Positions 1 through 7,753 of a stretch of DNA of 32,618 nt are shown one piece after another. The stretch spans positions 1 to 32,618 of the forward strand of contig NZ_NFIV01000015.1 of the NCBI RefSeq assembly GCF_002159555.1, given 5' to 3'. Positions within the stretch are counted from its first letter, which is position 1; every line of letters begins with the position of its first letter. The notes under the pieces were generated by a model, which did not search any database, was not told the origin of the DNA, and was given only the letters and a program-made list of their open reading frames with translations. Position numbers and translations under genes: made by a program. The stretch is from Muribaculum sp. An289 (GTDB lineage Bacteria > Bacteroidota > Bacteroidia > Bacteroidales > UBA932).

Positions 1-13
1 TTCCGCTACAGGC

Positions 14-109
14 GGTACATTTCAAAGTGATACAGACGGTACATTTCATTCTGATATGCCCGGTACATTTGAAAGTGACATGGACGGTACATTTAAAGTG
101 ATGCAATCA
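14..109. repeat. Four tandem 24-bp repeats, IS21-like terminal repeats
   Basis: Copies begin at 14, 38, 62 and 86, an exact 24-bp period. Each starts GGTACATTT and most continue AAAGTGA; the following bases vary. Read on the minus strand the core is TCACTTTNAAATGTACC. Multiple short terminal repeats serve as transposase-binding sites in IS21-family elements, and similar strings occur beside IstA/IstB genes in Bacteroidetes; that family link is from memory. No transposase gene is inside the window, so this would be the inner or outer end of an element lying mostly to the left. Only four units with no real spacers argue against CRISPR. Confidence 0.5.
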
Positions 110-255
110 TCTTTGGCATCCACACGGCGAATGCAGTACAGCTCGTCCGGCGGGAAGTCAACGAAATTGCCCAGGCTGCCTGATGTTCGAGGTGAGTGAG
201 AAACGGCCCTTTCACTGGAGTATTGGCTCCAGTTAAGTCCAAAAATGAAAAAAGG

Positions 256-272
256 GGCTCCGAAACGGAGCC
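256..272. terminator. GC hairpin, possible terminator
   Basis: GGCTCCG-AAA-CGGAGCC is a perfect 7-bp stem with a 3-nt loop, flanked by A-rich sequence on the left (T-rich on the minus strand). It fits an intrinsic terminator for leftward transcription. Confidence 0.5.
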
Positions 273-309
273 GAAAATATAAAAAGATGAGTTCGATCGG
301 AAAAATTAC

Positions 310-360
310 AGGGACAGTCTGCCGATTGACTCATAATGACGGAATTTAACGACAGTCCCT
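310..360. repeat. Inverted repeat downstream of the 1350-aa gene
   Basis: AGGGACAGTC at 310-319 and GACAGTCCCT at 351-360 form a 10-bp inverted repeat with one mismatch around a 31-nt loop. It starts 29 bases past the stop of the minus-strand gene, so it could help terminate that transcript; alternatively it is part of a mobile-element end. Confidence 0.35.
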
Positions 361-388
361 AGTGTAGGAATATTGATAAGCAAAAAGA

Positions 389-3300
389 TCACCTATCCAT
401 CCAATCCTCCTGTAAGCCATTAAGCTTAATTAGTTTATTTATATGATTGCTCACGATAAGCATCGTATGATTTGCCTGATTTATTTTTCCTTCATACTTT
501 TCAATAAGTGGAAGCCCCTTTTCTCGAAGGAACTCGTAATCTTTGAATTCGTTAGGATCTGTTAGAATTTTAGCCTTCCAAAAATCAGTCACAAAATGAT
601 TAATAATAGGTTTTATATCTTCACCCAAGATTTGAATCAATTGTTTCTCCAACATAGGCAAAAGTGCAATTAGAAGTGAGAATGCATAATCCGCCTCACT
701 CTGATAAGCTGTCATCAGATAAGCACAAATATAAACAACATAGTTATCATTCATATCCAACTTATTAATTTCCGCTATATAGTCTTTATCATACGAAGGT
801 CTATCAAACACAGATTTTACTAGTTCAAATTTTTCAGGATTATTCACTGGATGATAATTGTCCAATACCTTCTTAATGAGTTTCAAACCACTATCATCTC
901 CACGAAGATTCTGACTAAGCGACACCATTAGAAGAGGTACTATACTAAACTCAACAAACTCAAAGTCTGCATTTTCTTTATGCAGTTCAGGGTGATTCTC
1001 ATAACTAATGCGCTGCGCTTCACATGTATGATTAATTACAAAAAGTATGGCATCTTTATCATTATCCTCAATAAAATATGGTAATAACAGGAAGAGTAGA
1101 TAATGAATCTCGCAAACTTCGCCTCTTTTCTTGCATGCATCCAGTGTTCTATGCGCCCATTCACGAGCCAAATTCCTTAAGCCGACCATTTTACACAGCT
1201 TACACATCTGATAACTGGAGGTATAGATACGGTCTTCGCTATATAGATCATCAAATGAACTTAAGTCATTTTCAGTGAACATTCCATGATGAGGAATCGC
1301 TTGATCTTTAGGCATAGGTTTGTTATCTAAGTCACACTGATACTTTATTATTAGACACCCTAATAAACAGATAAAGATCTTGGCAAATTTTTCTTTGCCA
1401 TCTTGAAGGTCATTCGTGACAAAACGCACACATTCTGATAGTTTTTCAACAGCTTTCTGTCTATTGCCCGCACACCAATATGCATATGACAACTCTCCTA
1501 TACACTGATAATATTCGTATATATCTATACGATGTTTAACATCAGAAACATATTGCAGTGCCTCTTCAAGTTCTTTTACTGCCGCATTAATATTAGTCTC
1601 AGCCAGAACGTATGCCATCATTTGCTTAACATGCAACATAATATTGGGAATCAACTCGGTATCTGCAATCGAAAGTGACCTTTTAAAGTAGTCAAGAGCA
1701 TGACCATGTACTTCAGCAACATCTCGGAAGTAGCTATTCCCCATTGAACCATTCAAAATCAACTGCGCAAATGGCAATTCCTCATACTTAGAATACTTGC
1801 TTTCATATAGCGATCGAGCTTCTTCATAACGGTGTTCAGAGTTAAAAATCTCCATAATTGCAAAAATACAAGCGATAGCAAGTTCTGAACAGCGCTTAAG
1901 TTCTGCTTTTGCCAAAATTCTGAATAATATCTCCACACGATCATTAACGGGTTTACCCCCTAAATGATATCTCCAAAGTCGTTCTATTGCAAGATAACAA
2001 CACTCGCAAATTACATGGTCGTTATGTGAGTATTCAATATCATCTGCCTTGAATACATCAAGCCAGTTAATGAAATCTTGTTCATTAGACAAACGCAGAA
2101 GGAAAAGCCAAATGTTATTATCAAAAAATGGTTTTGCATCTCCAATAGTCTTTAATAGTTTATTGTCATCCCCTTTACTTTTCAGGTATCGATGATAATG
2201 TGACAACCCTCCCTCAATGTCACCTTCCATCCAACAAATCATTGTAATCATGCTGCTATAGAACGGTATTTTTTCAGCATCAGTACATTTAGAAACATTG
2301 TCTTTTAAATCCTTTATCAAGAATGATCGTTGAATTGCACTCAGATCTTTGATAAGTGCAATTTGAAGATAACGTACTCCTATCTTGATATCAATAGACA
2401 TTCCCTCGGGTAAGGGAACATCCATCCATAATTTACAAAGGAGGCTTCCATGTGGTAATTCTCCAATATCATCCAATTTCATTAAGGTTGTGATGTACAT
2501 TCTTCCAGCATTGTCATCCGCACCACCTCTTATACTGTATAGGATATAATTCAGTACATCATATTCTCCAAGTACTTTTTTCTTAGTCAAAAGACCTTCT
2601 GCTAATACTAAATTGGCATCTTTGAATGTCTGTTCTGGCATATCGGGCTTCCATAATTTACTGATAAGTGGATTCGCATTAAAACAATTATTTAATGGCA
2701 TTACCCATGTAGGAACTAATCCATTTAATCGCATTCTTGGTTCGTCAATAGCTGGATTAATTCCGGCTAATTTGCATGCATCTTCTTCAGTGAAAGTACC
2801 ATTCACAATCAACAGACGATTTAGCAAAGCGCGATCAGTCGTATCAGCTAACAATGTCCGCATCAAATCAGCCATTGTTCTACTCAGATTATAGTCAAAA
2901 CTATATGCTAAAAGATTGGAAAAATGTTTTTCATCTAATCGCCAATGATTAGCTTTCAAATATTCACAAAGGGTTCGCGCTAGAACAGGATGTCCACAAC
3001 TCTGTGCGTGAATGAACATATGCAGGTTTTGCTCTGGTCCATAAGTATTAACAAGTTCATTGGTTTCAGCGACTGTTAATAAAGGTACTTCAATCTGACA
3101 AATTCTACTATCATCAAGTCCTGCTATATTCAGATTTAATGCCCCTGTGCTTACCAACACACTTTCACCTCCCTTTCCTTCCTGTAACAGTATTTTTACC
3201 TTATTTTCCAGATCCGTCTGCAGAACAGAATCGTATATGGCAGTTTTTGGCCTGTACTGATGTATTTGTGCTGCTAAAGTCGATTTTCCTATTTTCAAAG

Positions 3301-4441
3301 AACCATAAATTACAAGTACTTTCCCTTGATTCAATATGTTTATGCAACGCTCCAACAAGTTTGTACGTACTAGGATATGATCACTTTGAATAGCAGGGGA
3401 AAATGGTTCCTTTTGAATAAAATCCACATCTACGTTTAATGTAAGATTGTCTATCACTTGTTCCATATTTTGCGGAATAACGACAGACCCTTTCAATTTC
3501 GGACTTAAATCTATAGAAAAGACATCTTTAGGCGTATTTTCCAAGTCGACATAAGGATACTTAGCCCAACCTTCGTCAAACCATGTATGTGCATATACAG
3601 AACACATACAAGTTGTCGGATCGTATTGTCCTAAAAGTACAGAAGAATGCACACCTCCTTGTTCATTGCGTAGGGCACCAGCCTGTAAAGAGGAGATATA
3701 TTGAACTTTCTGCAGAACATGGTCATGTTCATGGCCAGCTAGCCAAAGTTGAACTCCATTATGTTGTAGCATAGTAGAGATGACTTTCTTCTCTCCCTGC
3801 AGAAGTGACGTAAATGGATAATGACTAAGCAATATAGTAGGCTTATTTGTATTAAGCCTACATACTGCATTATATAAAAAATTTGTACCAACATACAAGT
3901 CGTTACTTTCTTGTCCCGTAGTGTATGCTATATTAGTGTTGACATGCAGTATATTAAAATGTTCTGTCTCTATATTAAAATGAGGCATTTCTGGATTACC
4001 ATAAAATTTCAGTCGGTCTTCATTGTATATATTGCCAAGAAAAGAAACAAAATCTTTCTCTCCAGCCATAATAACCGACATATCTTCTTGCTTAATAACA
4101 CCTTCTTTGGGGTTATAATATCCGTCACCCTTAAAGAGGACATTTTTTATAGCATCTTGGCGCCCCTCGATATCTCTATTAACATCATGATTACCGGCAA
4201 CTATATACAATCTATCCACCGATGTCTGGACTGCATCGCATATAGATTTCAAATAATCAACCATTTCATCTGTAAATACGTTAGGACTTACATTCGCTGT
4301 TCGAATGTCACCAGTACAGAACACATAATCACATTTTACCCCTAGTCCTTTTAAGTAATCAGGCAATTCATCACGCATCATGTTCGTTATTGCACCTTCA
4401 CTACCTAAATGTAAATCAGATATATGTAGCCAATTAATCAT
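389..4441 (-). CDS. Calcineurin-like phosphoesterase - P-loop NTPase - helical repeat protein (STAND-like)
   Basis: A 1350-aa protein. Residues 1-290 carry all metallophosphoesterase motifs: D9-x-H11, GD45, GNH85D, H207 in LSHYPF, and GHEH at 236-239, so a two-metal phosphodiesterase or nuclease activity is likely intact. Residues about 345-560 form an NTPase region with Walker A GSLKIGKST at 380-388. The long C-terminal half is alpha-helical with TPR-like stretches, plausible as a sensor. Effector-NTPase-repeat is the architecture of STAND (NLR-like) immune ATPases such as Avs proteins. The gene follows AbiEii by 46 bp on the same strand and probably belongs to one operon. Start ATG at 4441 puts the DLH motif at its usual N-terminal place. 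Function in defence is inference; a DNA repair or signalling role is possible. Confidence 0.8.
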   Translation of the reverse strand: MINWLHISDLHLGSEGAITNMMRDELPDYLKGLGVKCDYVFCTGDIRTANVSPNVFTDEMVDYLKSICDAVQTSVDRLYIVAGNHDVNRDIEGRQDAIKNVLFKGDGYYNPKEGVIKQEDMSVIMAGEKDFVSFLGNIYNEDRLKFYGNPEMPHFNIETEHFNILHVNTNIAYTTGQESNDLYVGTNFLYNAVCRLNTNKPTILLSHYPFTSLLQGEKKVISTMLQHNGVQLWLAGHEHDHVLQKVQYISSLQAGALRNEQGGVHSSVLLGQYDPTTCMCSVYAHTWFDEGWAKYPYVDLENTPKDVFSIDLSPKLKGSVVIPQNMEQVIDNLTLNVDVDFIQKEPFSPAIQSDHILVRTNLLERCINILNQGKVLVIYGSLKIGKSTLAAQIHQYRPKTAIYDSVLQTDLENKVKILLQEGKGGESVLVSTGALNLNIAGLDDSRICQIEVPLLTVAETNELVNTYGPEQNLHMFIHAQSCGHPVLARTLCEYLKANHWRLDEKHFSNLLAYSFDYNLSRTMADLMRTLLADTTDRALLNRLLIVNGTFTEEDACKLAGINPAIDEPRMRLNGLVPTWVMPLNNCFNANPLISKLWKPDMPEQTFKDANLVLAEGLLTKKKVLGEYDVLNYILYSIRGGADDNAGRMYITTLMKLDDIGELPHGSLLCKLWMDVPLPEGMSIDIKIGVRYLQIALIKDLSAIQRSFLIKDLKDNVSKCTDAEKIPFYSSMITMICWMEGDIEGGLSHYHRYLKSKGDDNKLLKTIGDAKPFFDNNIWLFLLRLSNEQDFINWLDVFKADDIEYSHNDHVICECCYLAIERLWRYHLGGKPVNDRVEILFRILAKAELKRCSELAIACIFAIMEIFNSEHRYEEARSLYESKYSKYEELPFAQLILNGSMGNSYFRDVAEVHGHALDYFKRSLSIADTELIPNIMLHVKQMMAYVLAETNINAAVKELEEALQYVSDVKHRIDIYEYYQCIGELSYAYWCAGNRQKAVEKLSECVRFVTNDLQDGKEKFAKIFICLLGCLIIKYQCDLDNKPMPKDQAIPHHGMFTENDLSSFDDLYSEDRIYTSSYQMCKLCKMVGLRNLAREWAHRTLDACKKRGEVCEIHYLLFLLLPYFIEDNDKDAILFVINHTCEAQRISYENHPELHKENADFEFVEFSIVPLLMVSLSQNLRGDDSGLKLIKKVLDNYHPVNNPEKFELVKSVFDRPSYDKDYIAEINKLDMNDNYVVYICAYLMTAYQSEADYAFSLLIALLPMLEKQLIQILGEDIKPIINHFVTDFWKAKILTDPNEFKDYEFLREKGLPLIEKYEGKINQANHTMLIVSNHINKLIKLNGLQEDWMDR

Positions 4442-4487
4442 AATTGTCGTTTTTATTTATCACTAAAAGTATTACATAAATACAAGA

Positions 4488-5315
4488 TTATCCCATTCTT
4501 ACCATCCCTGCCAACTGTACGAAATAATCATTTGACCAGATGTCAAGTTCCTTTGGATTGCGCATGAAAGGCAATACATCTTCTTTCACTTGTTTTATAT
4601 CAGCTGTAGAGAGACGCTCAATGAGCTTCTCCTTGAATAACTCTAGAGTAATATCCTCATTGTTGAATTGCTTGCAACGTTCTGCCAAATGAGTGAAATC
4701 CAGCGGAACATTATGGCGCACATACCATTCAAAGTCATACCAATCACGACCTTTGACTCTATTCTTCCATGCACGATAGACCAGTGCGTGCATCTTGCCT
4801 GCAAACAGGTCCGGAAGTGTGAAACAACGAGTCATAAATGAATGTGGTTGGAGCAATAGCTTTTGTTCCGTCTTGAAGTTCAACGATGGACATGTATCTA
4901 CTTCAATCTTTATCTTTATAGACTTCTCTGTTTGGAAAGTCACATCATACACATCGGTATTATCTTTAAGAAATGCCGATTCGATTTTCCCAAAATTCTT
5001 CTTATCTTTTTTCTTTATTTCAACCTCACGACCTACCATTGCAAAGGCATCAATGATAGCAGGGAAGTATTTCGTAAAATCGAAGGTATCATCTTGCGCA
5101 AGCAATGAGAAATCCATGTCCTCACTGAAACGCTGCAAGCCATGAAAGATTCTCAGACAAGTTCCACCATAGAACGCAGCCGATTCAAAGAAACCCCCAG
5201 CATACAGGCCTGCAAGTATCATTTGTTGGTTCACTTCAAATATGGCGTTTCTCTTATGTTGCTCCGTTGTTAAATCATAACGGGAGAGCATATTGTCGAA
5301 TATTTCATTTTTCAT
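4488..5315 (-). CDS. abiEii: AbiEii/AbiGii-family nucleotidyltransferase toxin
   Basis: 275 aa, the usual size for this family. The polymerase-beta-like nucleotidyltransferase signature is clear: YGGTCLR at 49-55, then SEDMDFS at 64-70 with metal-binding D66 and D68, a third acidic site in IKIEVD near 138-140, and the family's later motifs K174 in KMHA and RDWYDFEWY at 190-198. AbiEii toxins transfer nucleotides (GTP in the studied lactococcal system, CTP to tRNA in related MenT toxins) and arrest growth on phage infection. The start overlaps the abiEi stop by 4 bp (ATGA), so translation is coupled to its antitoxin. Nothing looks broken. Confidence 0.93.
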   Translation of the reverse strand: MKNEIFDNMLSRYDLTTEQHKRNAIFEVNQQMILAGLYAGGFFESAAFYGGTCLRIFHGLQRFSEDMDFSLLAQDDTFDFTKYFPAIIDAFAMVGREVEIKKKDKKNFGKIESAFLKDNTDVYDVTFQTEKSIKIKIEVDTCPSLNFKTEQKLLLQPHSFMTRCFTLPDLFAGKMHALVYRAWKNRVKGRDWYDFEWYVRHNVPLDFTHLAERCKQFNNEDITLELFKEKLIERLSTADIKQVKEDVLPFMRNPKELDIWSNDYFVQLAGMVRMG

Positions 5316-5938
5316 CGTCTTAAGAATTTTAGAAGTGTTGAAATTGAATCAGCCTTTTTGCCAACCTTTATATAATCTTCAAATATGGTTGCGTCCATAT
5401 TATAGAACTCATCCATATCCATACGAATATCCTGCTCAAGATATGTCTCTACATCCTTCATATAACGAAGAATGACTTTTGAAGAATTGGCAATCAAATC
5501 ACACAAAGCCTTTTCCGGTGATGCAATAAGAAATGCATAGTCACCTTTATTCATACTCCTTACTCCTATCGGAAATGCCTTTCTTGAAATATATTTGTAG
5601 TCATAATTGCCGACTGGAGTTTGAAAGCTTCGGGGATGTTTTACAGTCATTGATTGATGAACATATACAGCCTCGGGGATAAGTCCATAATATCGTAGTG
5701 CAGTAGACATTGAAATATACGAAGGTGTATAGAGATGATTGGCAATCAACTCACTTGATAGAGTCTTTCCTGAATATTCGGGGTTGATCACATAAAGTCC
5801 CCGCTTCAATCTGATGATAATCCCTTGCTTTTCGAGCCAGGTTACTTTCTTATTAGCAGACTTAAGTTCCGGATATAACGATTCAATGATTGAAGTCGTT
5901 ACTGGAATGGTTCCTATTTCATTTAATTGCCTGTCCAT
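5312..5938 (-). CDS. abiEi: AbiEi-family antitoxin / transcriptional regulator
   Basis: 208 aa. The N-terminal 55 residues form a winged helix-turn-helix ending in LEKQGIIIRLKRGLYVI, typical of AbiEi_4-type proteins. The remainder matches the AbiEi C-terminal domain (PSYISMSTALRYYGLIPE, then SPEKALCDLI). In the studied AbiE systems this protein is a type IV antitoxin that does not bind the toxin and represses its own promoter by binding inverted repeats. It is the first gene of an operon with abiEii and the large phosphoesterase-NTPase gene, so it may repress all three. A TATATTTG box ends four bases before the ATG, suggesting a leaderless or nearly leaderless message. Confidence 0.9.
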   Translation of the reverse strand: MDRQLNEIGTIPVTTSIIESLYPELKSANKKVTWLEKQGIIIRLKRGLYVINPEYSGKTLSSELIANHLYTPSYISMSTALRYYGLIPEAVYVHQSMTVKHPRSFQTPVGNYDYKYISRKAFPIGVRSMNKGDYAFLIASPEKALCDLIANSSKVILRYMKDVETYLEQDIRMDMDEFYNMDATIFEDYIKVGKKADSISTLLKFLRR

Positions 5939-5942
5939 ACTG

Positions 5943-5950
5943 CAAATATA
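5943..5950 (-). promoter_or_regulatory. Bacteroidetes -7 box for the abiE operon
   Basis: On the minus strand TATATTTG fits the Bacteroidetes -7 consensus TAnnTTTG. The final G is four bases from the abiEi ATG, so the predicted transcription start falls at or beside the start codon. No good -33 TTTG is visible. Confidence 0.55.
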
Positions 5951-6039
5951 GTGATAATTTGAACAATAAAAGAAATAATACTTCTTTTTCTGTTCAAATT
6001 ATTACTGCTTATACAATCTTAAGAAATAGCGATTTCTGT

Positions 6040-6297
6040 CACATAAGTCTATTGTTTGTAACAATTACCGAAACATTGACCACACAGCAACTAAACTATA
6101 TTAACCTTATAGCCGGAGAAAAGACCATCAGTTCAACTGAAGTGGTGCATCGCTATCAAATCTCTTCAACGACCTCAATATCCCGCTCAAAGGCTACCCT
6201 TATCAAGAATGACATATTGAATAATAAGGCCGGTGAAATCTCATTCCAGGACCCGATTTATGCCTATTGGTTGAAGACTGAATACTTCGCAAAATAA
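6040..6297 (+). pseudogene. C-terminal remnant of a Bacteroidales AAA-type ATPase
   Basis: The plus-strand frame from about 6061 (TETLTTQQLNYINLIAGEK) to the stop at 6295-6297 (DPIYAYWLKTEYFAK) resembles the C-terminal winged-helix end of the Bacteroides ATP-binding proteins of the ATPase_2/DUF234 type, which finish with a 'EISFLDPxFxxWL' pattern. No Walker motifs precede it; upstream is the abiE promoter on the other strand. It is therefore a truncated remnant of about 80 codons. The longer open frame reaching back to 5890 overlaps abiEi and is not a credible gene start. Confidence 0.5.
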
Positions 6298-6556
6298 TCA
6301 TAATGTCCCGCTCGGTTTCAGAGCCATTTTTGTACCTTTTCTCATCAAAAAACGGCATTTTTCACAAGTTTTTGTACCGCACATTTTGATATTCAAGAAA
6401 TTACACTTACTTTTACTTTCCAAAATGGAGGTACAAGCCGAGAATGGTGCTAAAAATCACTAACTTACACATTCTCAGATACTTGCCAGCCTACTGGTTG
6501 TACCTTTTAGAGTGCTATACTATTGAGAATCAACAATATACACATCCTGCATAGGG
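6298..6556. other. Non-coding scar with GTACC-type repeats
   Basis: No gene is visible. The stretch has TTTTTGTACC at 6327-6336 and 6369-6378, GGTACAA inverted at 6430-6436, and TTGTACCTTTT at 6498-6508. Such repeats resemble integrase arm-type sites near tyrosine-recombinase genes of Bacteroides integrative elements; this link is inference. It lies between two gene remnants. Confidence 0.35.
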
Positions 6557-6589
6557 ATGTCCCCTACTATACCTCCCTCCCGCCTCTGT

Positions 6590-6829
6590 GTCACTCTCCA
6601 CTACCTCTCCGAGATTTGCAGGAAAGCCTGCGGCATACCGGTCACTTACTGGATAGACCGCTTCACCCTGCATGAGATTGCGAACCTCCTGTGCCAAAAG
6701 GAACTGCCTCTGTCGGAGATAGCCGCCGGGATGAACTTCTCGTCATTTTCCTATTTCAGCCGGTATGTATCCAGACATTTCGGCATTTCCCACACAATGT
6801 CTACAGGGTCATTAAACCGAGTGCGTTAA
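6590..6829 (+). pseudogene. Remnant of an AraC-family regulator (HTH domain only)
   Basis: The frame containing YLSEICRKACGIPVTYWID, then ANLLCQKELPLSEIAAGMNF and FSYFSRYVSRHFGIS reproduces both helix-turn-helix motifs of an AraC DNA-binding domain. The N-terminal sensor domain is absent and the C-terminus departs from the usual 'P-x-x-Y-R' ending after HFGIS. Ninety codons against about 290 for a full gene marks it as a fragment. The nearby intact AraC gene at 9693-10655 has a related HTH, so this may be debris from an ancestral duplicate. Confidence 0.6.
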
Positions 6830-6846
6830 AATAGGCGAAATGCAAA

Positions 6847-7740
6847 CTATAACTCGATGTCTCCGTCAACACTGCCCTGCTGCCCCCATCCTTCTATCTG
6901 CACTCCGTCTAGTTCAATCTTATCGGAGGATACATTTATTTGAACTGTCAGGCATCTTCCTCCATCAAGCATGCTGACGGGCCTGCCGTCCTGATCATTG
7001 TCGGGAACACTTAGTGTACGCACCATGTCACCGAGACTTACTTCAAGCGTCACATTGTCTTTTTCCTGAGGAACTATAAAACATGATACCTGACTGCCAT
7101 GCATGGTTCCCACCTCTGACAGTCCGGAGGCCGTACCGTTCTGTATTGCCCCTTTTGCCAGATCTATGCCGCATGAGGAAAGAGCCTTGACCGATGTGGA
7201 TATCTCAGACAGCTGCTCATCCGTCAAATCATCGGACACATACTTTACCACAAGTTTGTGCAGAGCATGCTTGAATACCAGACTCACTGCATCTTCTGAG
7301 TTTTTCCCGACTTGCACCGCCTCGGCCAGCAACAGGTCGGTTTTTTCCGCTGGGGAGACGACAAATGTCAATATTCCGTCCACTGCCTTCCCCTGGACAG
7401 GATAGCAGCCTGAGAAATATACGTTCCCGGCATCTTCCGGCAGATTGAGATCCGCCCATGAGAGATCAGTCGTCCCGACAGTGTAGCTTGTGTCTATATT
7501 CGGGAAACCGCTTCCTGAAACCACAAGCGTAAAGATATCCCCGTTGGAGAAATTTCCCTCTCCGTTCCCGTCAAGTGCGGGTGATTTGGTCAGGGCCTCG
7601 ATGGATGTCCGGATATCTATCATCCTGTCAGTCTCATCTGTGCCTTTGTCCACAGGGGATTTCTCGCAGGAAACAGTCATCATTGCAAACAGGACAACCG
7701 CCACTGCCATGAATGTATTGTAATATTTTATCTTGCTCAT
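6847..7740 (-). CDS. Fimbrillin-like (Mfa-type) lipoprotein
   Basis: 297 aa from the ATG at 7740. An earlier in-frame ATG at 7782 overlaps the upstream gene and would bury the signal peptide. The start MSKIKYYN is followed by a hydrophobic segment and a lipobox ending MTVSC25, so it should be an outer-membrane or surface lipoprotein. The mature part begins with acidic/polar sequence and has the GNFSNGDIFTLVVSG pattern, YPVQ, and a second-half FKHALHKLVVKY block, as in the Mfa_like_1/fimbrillin family of Bacteroidales adhesin subunits. It sits 13 bp after the IdeS-like protease gene, whose N-terminus has the same kind of domain, so the two are probably cotranscribed and partner at the cell surface. 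Confidence 0.72.
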   Translation of the reverse strand: MSKIKYYNTFMAVAVVLFAMMTVSCEKSPVDKGTDETDRMIDIRTSIEALTKSPALDGNGEGNFSNGDIFTLVVSGSGFPNIDTSYTVGTTDLSWADLNLPEDAGNVYFSGCYPVQGKAVDGILTFVVSPAEKTDLLLAEAVQVGKNSEDAVSLVFKHALHKLVVKYVSDDLTDEQLSEISTSVKALSSCGIDLAKGAIQNGTASGLSEVGTMHGSQVSCFIVPQEKDNVTLEVSLGDMVRTLSVPDNDQDGRPVSMLDGGRCLTVQINVSSDKIELDGVQIEGWGQQGSVDGDIEL

Positions 7741-7753
7741 GATAATTTGCCGT

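Larger units (their letters stand above)
110..388. other. Gene-poor left flank
   Basis: No convincing coding region is visible between the 24-bp repeats and the stop codon of the large minus-strand gene. An open minus-strand frame of about 50 codons runs through 62-240 but matches nothing I recognise. The stretch contains a GC hairpin at 256-272 and a looser inverted repeat at 310-360. It probably combines the remainder of an insertion-sequence end with the 3' untranslated region of the phosphoesterase-NTPase gene. Confidence 0.4.

Noticed and set aside
14-109. Short CRISPR-like array
   Set aside because: Repeat units are back to back with only a few variable bases, there are four copies, and no cas genes are near.
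5890-6297. Plus-strand ORF as an intact 135-aa gene
   Set aside because: Its first 50 codons lie antisense over abiEi and its promoter; only the last 80 codons look like protein, and those match an ATPase tail.
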